This document shows positions 58,764 to 64,000 of a DNA stretch of 64,000 nt, piece after piece. The position numbers were made by a program, and so were the translations under genes. The stretch's first letter is position 1, and each line of letters starts with the position of its first letter. Source of the stretch: Candidatus Hydrogenedentota bacterium (lineage in GTDB: Bacteria; Hydrogenedentota; Hydrogenedentia; Hydrogenedentales; JAJRTN01). Below the pieces are notes generated by a model. The model was not told where the DNA came from and did not search any database. It was given only the letters and a program-made list of their open reading frames with translations. Location of the stretch: NCBI GenBank assembly GCA_024278275.1, contig JAJRTN010000042.1:46261-110260 (forward strand), read 5' to 3'.

Positions 58764-61631
58764 CTACTCTCCCTCGTCTTCACCCTTGCTCCGGGCCACC
58801 CACACCGGGCTGGACCATGCAATATGGCCGTCCTCCTGGATGGCGCGAAGGTAATACCAGTCGATGGGCTTCTCCGCCTCGTGGTCGGTGAAGGCGGTCT
58901 CGAAGGTGCCGGAAACCATCTCGCTTCGCTCCAGGATTTTCCGCCGATTCTTGAACACCACGACCTCGCGCAAGGGTTGGGCGGCCCGGACACGCAGAAC
59001 GATTTCCCGCGCGCCTTCCCGCTCCCGCGTCACGCCCCCCATGAGTTCACCGTTTATCCGAAAATCGAGGAACATGCGGGCGTTGCTGGTGCCAAAAGTG
59101 CGACGATTCTTCAGGGCGTCGAAGATGGATTGGCGGCCGGGACCTCCCGCGAAGACGGCCACCTTGCCATGGCCGCCGCCATGATCGGAACTGGCGAGCA
59201 CGCCCACCTGACGTCCCCTGCTCAACACATCCTGGTAAAACGAACCCGGTTGTTTCAGCGCCTGTGGCGACATCCACGGGGCGCCCGGATACTCATAACT
59301 TCCGCGAATCTGAAACACCTCGACCAGGGGTTCCCACGCGGGATCGCTGTGCGACCAATCGGTCCAGGCACCGCCGGCGCCATCGGCGATCTGATGGGGG
59401 ATGATGATGGCGGGCATCCCCTGGCGCGACAGATTCTTATACAGTTCCGCGGGCATCATGCCAAAGTGCGGATGAAACCAAAGGGACACCTCGGCGCCGG
59501 GGTAAATGATATTCCGGTGCCCTACGCCGTCGGGCCGGTATGCCCGGGCGGAACTCCATTCCTGTGCCAGGAAGGCGGTGAAATGCCCCGGTGCGTTCAA
59601 GAGAGACGCCAGCTTCATGGTGTTGAACCAATCCGCGTGGTTTGTGTGCGCCCCGTGGTCGGTAAGCGCCATAAAGTCGATGTTCTCGTAATCACGGGTA
59701 TACACATAGACATCGAATGGATCGAGGTCCCGGTCCCGCGCGCAAAGAGACAGCCGGGAGTGGATGTGCAGGTCGCCCCAGAACACCCGGCGCGTCCGGC
59801 CCGCGAATTCGATGGTGTCCGGCGGTGCCGCGACCGATCCGTGCGCATCGCCGGCCACTTTCGCCCGGACATCGTCACCTTTCGCGTTCCGTGCCCCCTC
59901 TGCACCCGGCAGGTACTGCGCGACGAGCCAGGACGTGGCCTCATCGTCACGTTCGGTCACCCGCTCGGCACGACGCTGATCCGTCTGCCACACGGCAAGG
60001 ATGCCCCCCTGAAGCGACGCCGCGGCCGCAGGCAGCCACGTGCCGGGGCCGCCCCCGGAAAGGAAAAAGGACTCCGTCCAGACGCCCGACGCCCCGGTAT
60101 GTCGTACCCGCAGGTTCCAATGACCGGCCTTGGACCCCATGGCACGCTCGAAAAGCCACAGTCCGCCACCGGGCGGTGCCACGATGACCGGCCGTTCACC
60201 CCGGTCACATTCGGAAGACTCATAGGGCACGGGCAACGCACGGACACGGGTCCCGGCAATCCGGCGTATCTCCACGCGGAGTTTGGCCCGTTGCCCGGTC
60301 GAACGGCCCCACCTGGGTTGCCCGCCCTTCGGAATCACGCCCACGTCATAGGCCAACCAAACCGTATCCGGGGCGTCGGGATCGGCAATCAACACCGGGT
60401 GCCCCTCGTCATCCGGCCCGTCCGCCAGCACCAGCGTATTCGACCACGCCCCGCCGGGATCAGCATAGCGACCGGCAATGCGGTAGTCCGTCCCGCTGAA
60501 TTCCTGCCAGGCCACCCAGCGCCGGCCCGAAACCGTCACCGCAACCGTGGGACGATACCCGCTGCGCCCCGCTTCCGAGAGCGGTACGGCGCTACCCGCG
60601 GCGGTGCCCATGTCCGTCAGGGTTCCTGCCTGGATGGACCAGGTTCCTTCGAACATCACGCACGACGCGACCAGGAACCCGCCGCCCGGCATGGGCGCCA
60701 GGGCCGGGAAGCAGGGGTTTCGTCCCGTTCCCGGGATGGCCTGCACGTCGTCCCAGATCCCGTCGCGGCGAACACGCGCCATGAGCGTCCAACGGTCGTC
60801 ATCGACGCTCCGCTGGCTCCATACCACGCATGTCCGGCCCTGGCCGTCCGAGCTCACCGCCGGGTGCAGGAGCCATCCCGCCGCCAGGGATTCGGGTTCG
60901 GTCCAAACACCGTCCCGGTACTCACGGGACAAGAGCCGTTCCTGGCAGGGCGCGACATGCAGCCCCATGACCCCCTTCGCCGCCCGTTCGGCGTCCTTCC
61001 CTTCAAGCGCATGGATCTCGGGCGTGTGATCGAGCCAGGCAACGAGGGCGGTCCGGGGACCGGTGGCCGTTAGCACCACATCCTCGGCATAGCCGTTACG
61101 GGGACTGATGTCTTCGCCGGCGAAGCGTCCGATTTCCGTGACGCGAATGTCATCGACCCAAACCGTACCGGGATTCGCCAGAAAAGTATGGGGTAAATAA
61201 AGCCAAAGGGCCTTGCAGCCGTTCTTCATGGGAACCAGCGTGGTCTCATACCGTGTCCAAGTCTTGGGAATGGGGTAGAAGCGCGTGATATCCCGGCGAT
61301 CCGCCCAGGTATTCATGACCCCCACGCCCATTCCGCAACCGTTGTCGGACCGTGCCCACAGGGAGAGCTTGTAAACGGCCCTGGGATCCATGTCGAAAGA
61401 AAAGATAACCGGAATCCCGCCCTTTTTCTCAGCGAAAGAGGCGCGCAGGCACCCTTTTCCCCGCCGGGCTTCACCGGTGGCGATCACCTGTTCGGCCTGG
61501 GCGAAAGCTACGCTTGGAGCCGCGCCCTCGAAGTCCTGCTGATAAACCACTTCCCGTGCGGCCGCCCATGGGACCAGAAGCGACAGGCCCGCCAGGGCGA
61601 TAACACACACGCGACCGACAGGATCAAACAT
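58764..61631 (-). CDS. Large secreted protein with jelly-roll, propeller-like and DUF3604 domains
   Basis: The protein has 955 residues from the ATG at 61631 (GGGAG upstream), which starts a signal peptide (VCVIALAGLSLLVPWAAA). Residues 25-170 are a carbohydrate-binding-like jelly roll (VVYQQDFEGAAP, FLANPGTVWVDDIRVTEIG). Residues 180-560 carry repeated short strands (WVAWQEFSGTDYRIAGR, RTCVVWSQRSVDDDRWT) like a beta-propeller. From about 600 it is a DUF3604 domain with PHP-type metal ligands: GDLHIHSRLSLCARD, ALTDHGAHTN and SSDHGGGHG. DUF3604 is of unknown reaction but resembles metal phosphoesterases. The track start at 61757 extends into an upstream repeat-free leader. Confidence 0.82.
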   Translation of the reverse strand: MFDPVGRVCVIALAGLSLLVPWAAAREVVYQQDFEGAAPSVAFAQAEQVIATGEARRGKGCLRASFAEKKGGIPVIFSFDMDPRAVYKLSLWARSDNGCGMGVGVMNTWADRRDITRFYPIPKTWTRYETTLVPMKNGCKALWLYLPHTFLANPGTVWVDDIRVTEIGRFAGEDISPRNGYAEDVVLTATGPRTALVAWLDHTPEIHALEGKDAERAAKGVMGLHVAPCQERLLSREYRDGVWTEPESLAAGWLLHPAVSSDGQGRTCVVWSQRSVDDDRWTLMARVRRDGIWDDVQAIPGTGRNPCFPALAPMPGGGFLVASCVMFEGTWSIQAGTLTDMGTAAGSAVPLSEAGRSGYRPTVAVTVSGRRWVAWQEFSGTDYRIAGRYADPGGAWSNTLVLADGPDDEGHPVLIADPDAPDTVWLAYDVGVIPKGGQPRWGRSTGQRAKLRVEIRRIAGTRVRALPVPYESSECDRGERPVIVAPPGGGLWLFERAMGSKAGHWNLRVRHTGASGVWTESFFLSGGGPGTWLPAAAASLQGGILAVWQTDQRRAERVTERDDEATSWLVAQYLPGAEGARNAKGDDVRAKVAGDAHGSVAAPPDTIEFAGRTRRVFWGDLHIHSRLSLCARDRDLDPFDVYVYTRDYENIDFMALTDHGAHTNHADWFNTMKLASLLNAPGHFTAFLAQEWSSARAYRPDGVGHRNIIYPGAEVSLWFHPHFGMMPAELYKNLSRQGMPAIIIPHQIADGAGGAWTDWSHSDPAWEPLVEVFQIRGSYEYPGAPWMSPQALKQPGSFYQDVLSRGRQVGVLASSDHGGGHGKVAVFAGGPGRQSIFDALKNRRTFGTSNARMFLDFRINGELMGGVTREREGAREIVLRVRAAQPLREVVVFKNRRKILERSEMVSGTFETAFTDHEAEKPIDWYYLRAIQEDGHIAWSSPVWVARSKGEDEGE

Positions 61632-61792
61632 GATCAAGGCTCCCGGAAGGCCCTGCCTTCCCGTATTCCCCGTGCCCCTGAAAGCACAACGATGATTGGA
61701 ACAGATTGGGGGGGGCAACGTCAACCGCCGGACAGTGCGTGATATACTGTGCTCCACAAGAGTACAGGATTCCCATAAAGGGAGCGTGAACG

Positions 61793-62611
61793 GTGGACAG
61801 TATCCAAATTGGCGATGTAAAGGTCAGCCGCTTTATCGTGGGCAGCAATCCTTTTAGCGGCTTCTCTCACCAGGGCGTCGAGCGGGATCAGGAAATGCGC
61901 CGTTATTTCACCACCAGGGCGATCAAAGACACCTTGCGCGACGCGGAAGACCTCGGGGTGACGGCCATGATTGCGCGAACCGATCACCATATCATGCGCG
62001 TGCTTCTGGAGTATTGGGATCAGGGGGGCGCCATTACCTGGTTCGCCCAAACCTGCCCCGAGGTGGGCGATCACTCGACGTGTGTGTCGAGAGCGGCGGA
62101 CGGCGGCGCGAAGGCTTGTCACGTTCACGGCGGGGTCATGGATTTTCTTTACGCCCAGGGCAAGCTGGACGAGATTCCGCCGGTGATCCGGATGATTCGG
62201 GACCGGGGGATGCAGGCCGGTATCGCCGCCCACAACCCCGACGTCATTCGCTGGGCCGAGGAGCATCTCGACGTGGACTACTACATGTGCTCCTATTACA
62301 ACGCCGCCCATCGCGATGACCGGGCGGAGCATGTACCCGGCATGACGGAATGGTTCCTTGAAGAAGACCGCCACATTATGACGGAACTCATCGCGGGACT
62401 ATCCCGTCCGGCCATCCACTACAAAGTCATGGCGGCGGGACGAAACGATCCCCGGAAAGCCCTTGATTTCGTGGCCGGAAAAATGCGGCCCATCGACGCG
62501 GTTTGCGTGGGAATATACCCCGGAGACAAGCCGGACATGCTTCGGGAAGACATCCGTCTGCTCGACGAGGCACGCAAGGCCGGAAGCGCGGGAACACTTC
62601 TCAAAAAGTAG
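61793..62611 (+). CDS. Conserved hypothetical TIM-barrel-like protein
   Basis: I do not recognise the family. The 272-residue protein opens SIQIGDVKVSRFIVGSNPFSGFSHQG and has features of an aldo-keto-reductase or amidohydrolase-like barrel: MIARTDHHIMR near 60, ACHVHGGVMDFL near 105, AGIAAHNPDVIRW near 145 and YKVMAAGRNDP near 200, with many histidines that could bind metal. It is cytoplasmic by appearance. The start is a GTG at 61793 with GGGAG nine bases upstream. It is divergent from the DUF3604 gene, and its last 213 bases overlap the antisense end of the exchanger gene. Confidence 0.7.
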   Translation: MDSIQIGDVKVSRFIVGSNPFSGFSHQGVERDQEMRRYFTTRAIKDTLRDAEDLGVTAMIARTDHHIMRVLLEYWDQGGAITWFAQTCPEVGDHSTCVSRAADGGAKACHVHGGVMDFLYAQGKLDEIPPVIRMIRDRGMQAGIAAHNPDVIRWAEEHLDVDYYMCSYYNAAHRDDRAEHVPGMTEWFLEEDRHIMTELIAGLSRPAIHYKVMAAGRNDPRKALDFVAGKMRPIDAVCVGIYPGDKPDMLREDIRLLDEARKAGSAGTLLKK

Positions 62612-63661
62612 CGGCCGGGATTGCACCAGGAACCGTTTTCCCGCGAAGGGTCCTTTCCCGGAACGCCCGTGCAATTCAGACGGGTCGCCGGAGGTGGCAA
62701 AGGTCATCAATGCGGACACGTAAGCAACGTAAAGAAAGAGAAGCGCAAGGCCCTTCCAGCGCGTCAGCCGGTACTTGTGCCGCAAAAGCGCCAGCATGCA
62801 GAGTACGATGATCAGGCAACCGGGGAACATGACCAGCACCTCATGGCGCGTGGCCGACAGGGGGTGGGCCATGGAGGAGACACCGGCCACCCAGCAGATG
62901 TTGAGAATGTCAGCGCCTATGATGTTCCCCACGCCTATACCGCTTTGCCGTTTGAGCGCGGAGGCCACGCAGGTCGCAATCTCGGGTGTGGAGGTGCCCA
63001 CGGCCACCACGATCATGCCCACGACCACATCCGAAAGTCCCATGCCCTCGGCAATACCCACGGCACCGCGAACCAGTAACATACTTCCCAGCAAGACCCC
63101 CGCAAATCCGCCGAAAAAAAACAATACGATACGGAAAACGGTCATCTGCCCGATGAGGGCCTCGATTTCCTCCAGGGCCTCATCATGAATTCTTTCCGTC
63201 TGCTGGCGACGGCGCATCTGCCGGTATGAAACGACGACATAGCCCACATAGATCGCGAAAAGCACCCCGCCCTCCCAACCGCTCAGCGTGCCGTCCAAGG
63301 TCATGAGGAAGCAGAGTACAAGCACCGTGACGAGGACAATGGCACTCGTCCGGAAGATTTGACGGTCCGCGACGAGCGGGACGGCCGCCACGGCGGCCCC
63401 CAGCCCCAAGGCCACCGAGGCATCAATGGCGACGGATCCGACGGCGTTGCCCAAGGCCATGGCGGGCTTCCCCTGCAACGCCGCCAGGAGGGAAGCCATG
63501 AGTTCCGGGGAGGTCGTGGCAATGCTGACGAGCACCAGCCCCACGAACATGTGCGGAACGTGCAACCGCTCGGCTATGCCCACGGCGCCTTCGACAAACC
63601 AATCGGCGCATTTCCAGAGGATTACGACCGCAACCAGGGTCTGCACAAAATCCAGAAACAA
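62399..63661 (-). CDS. Na+/Ca2+ exchanger family membrane protein with extra C-terminal tail
   Basis: This calcium/cation antiporter has two alpha repeats, the first around VSIATTSPELMASLLAALQGKPAMALGNAVGSVAID near residue 50 and the second VAVGTSTPEIATCVASALKRQSGIGVGNIIGADILNI near 230, with about ten helices. It should exchange sodium or protons for calcium across the inner membrane. I chose a TTG at 63661 with AAAGGA six bases upstream; the track start at 63841 lies in repeat sequence. The helices end near residue 342 (ALMTFATSG), about where relatives stop. Some 78 further polar residues follow, most of them antisense to the convergent gene, so a stop codon may have been lost. Confidence 0.85.
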   Translation of the reverse strand: MFLDFVQTLVAVVILWKCADWFVEGAVGIAERLHVPHMFVGLVLVSIATTSPELMASLLAALQGKPAMALGNAVGSVAIDASVALGLGAAVAAVPLVADRQIFRTSAIVLVTVLVLCFLMTLDGTLSGWEGGVLFAIYVGYVVVSYRQMRRRQQTERIHDEALEEIEALIGQMTVFRIVLFFFGGFAGVLLGSMLLVRGAVGIAEGMGLSDVVVGMIVVAVGTSTPEIATCVASALKRQSGIGVGNIIGADILNICWVAGVSSMAHPLSATRHEVLVMFPGCLIIVLCMLALLRHKYRLTRWKGLALLFLYVAYVSALMTFATSGDPSELHGRSGKGPFAGKRFLVQSRPLLFEKCSRASGLACLVEQTDVFPKHVRLVSGVYSHANRVDGPHFSGHEIKGFPGIVSSRRHDFVVDGRTG

Positions 63662-64000
63662 AGCAAATCCTTTGAAGCATGTAGGGGGGCTGCCATGGGT
63701 GGAATGCCCCCAGTATATACCTTGGAAGAGGCTGCGTGCGCTCACCCCTTTTTCCACCGGAACCCAACCCGGCTTGGCCGGGACCAAGCATCGTCTCCAC
63801 GAAGAACCGTGAAAAGTAGAAGAGGCTTCCAGCCTCTTCAAAGCGGCTGGAAGCCGCTTCTACGTTACCGTCATCCCCGCTTCGTCAGAGATTTTTTGAA
63901 GGGGTTTAATTTTCTTTCATTTTAGCAAGGGTGGCAATCCCAAGGGCACCCAAGAGGGATTAGTATACTTAATTATGGCGGTATTTTATTCGAGTAATAA
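63662..64000. other. Gene-free end of window with repeats
   Basis: No gene is visible after the exchanger start. A repeat occupies 63766-63865, and the last 100 bases become AT-rich (for example TTAGTATACTTAATTATGG), which could be a promoter for a gene beyond the window. Confidence 0.5.
63766..63865 (+). repeat. TAACCCGGCTTGGCCGG repeat, copy 2 with hairpin
   Basis: It matches 39434-39512 block by block and ends with a hairpin whose 19-base arms, GTAGAAGAGGCTTCCAGCC (63816-63834) and GGCTGGAAGCCGCTTCTAC (63845-63863), have one mismatch. The hairpin type is a widespread bacterial repeat. Confidence 0.75.

Noticed and set aside
58746-61073. A 775-codon plus-strand ORF opposite the DUF3604 gene
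   Set aside because: It is an antisense shadow. Its translation is rich in proline, arginine and glycine without structured segments.

Overview
This is about 64 kb of GC-rich bacterial chromosome with densely packed genes on both strands. No rRNA, tRNA, CRISPR array, intact insertion sequence or prophage was seen. Several gene types recur: Tat-exported Gfo/Idh/MocA oxidoreductases, ThuA/sugar-isomerase-like proteins, GH5 glycosidases, a DUF4838 protein, an FGly sulfatase, a DUF3604 protein, DUF5610, Rnf and a pyruvate:ferredoxin oxidoreductase. Together with many palindromic intergenic repeats, this points to a Gram-negative, polysaccharide-using heterotroph of the Planctomycetota/Hydrogenedentota/Lentisphaerota type. 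Candidate phylum Hydrogenedentota is my best guess, and it is inference only because no marker gene is present.

Layout. 0-7.5 kb (+): leuA with a recognisable promoter, a lipoprotein-like esterase, an unrecognised Tat-exported protein, a GntR/LacI-type regulator and a secreted GH5. 8-16 kb (-): a ThuA/TIM-barrel fusion, a Tat Gfo/Idh oxidoreductase, an APC permease/universal-stress fusion and a second GH5. 16.3-22.2 kb (+): a metallo-beta-lactamase-fold hydrolase, a LysM protein and pfkA in one run, a PIN-toxin/62-aa partner pair, and another Tat Gfo/Idh oxidoreductase.

22.4-34.2 kb (-) is one redox locus in the order rnfB, nifJ (pyruvate:ferredoxin oxidoreductase), rnfC, rnfD, rnfG, rnfE, rnfA, a 73-aa four-cysteine membrane peptide, and a plant-type ferredoxin-NADP reductase. 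It ends in a strong hairpin. The genes overlap by a few bases or nearly abut, apart from gaps around nifJ. The likely job is oxidation of pyruvate, charging of ferredoxin, and passage of those electrons to NAD (ion pumping) or NADP. The four-cysteine peptide, the oversized nifJ with a fused extra ferredoxin, and nifJ placed inside rnf are the most unusual features of the window.

34.4-39.4 kb: a phosphatase, a MarC protein, a frameshifted small YjfB-like gene, a Rieske ferredoxin, an ArsC-like protein and a multi-PAS diguanylate cyclase. 40-48.9 kb: Gfo/Idh plus DUF4838, a TlpA-type thioredoxin, two secreted carbohydrate-related proteins, a GGQ release-factor-like protein and a DUF5610 protein. 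48.9-55.6 kb (-): an oligopeptide-type ABC importer whose binding protein and first permease are one polypeptide. 56-64 kb: a UROD-family protein, a sulfatase with a DUF3604 protein, an unrecognised TIM-barrel-like protein and a Na+/Ca2+ exchanger whose C-terminus runs antisense into its convergent neighbour.

Nearly every long gene-free stretch is built from interspersed palindromic repeats of at least five families. They are the clearest structure not explained by genes. Coordinates of starts were adjusted from the ORF track where a Shine-Dalgarno site, gene overlap or signal peptide favoured an internal start.
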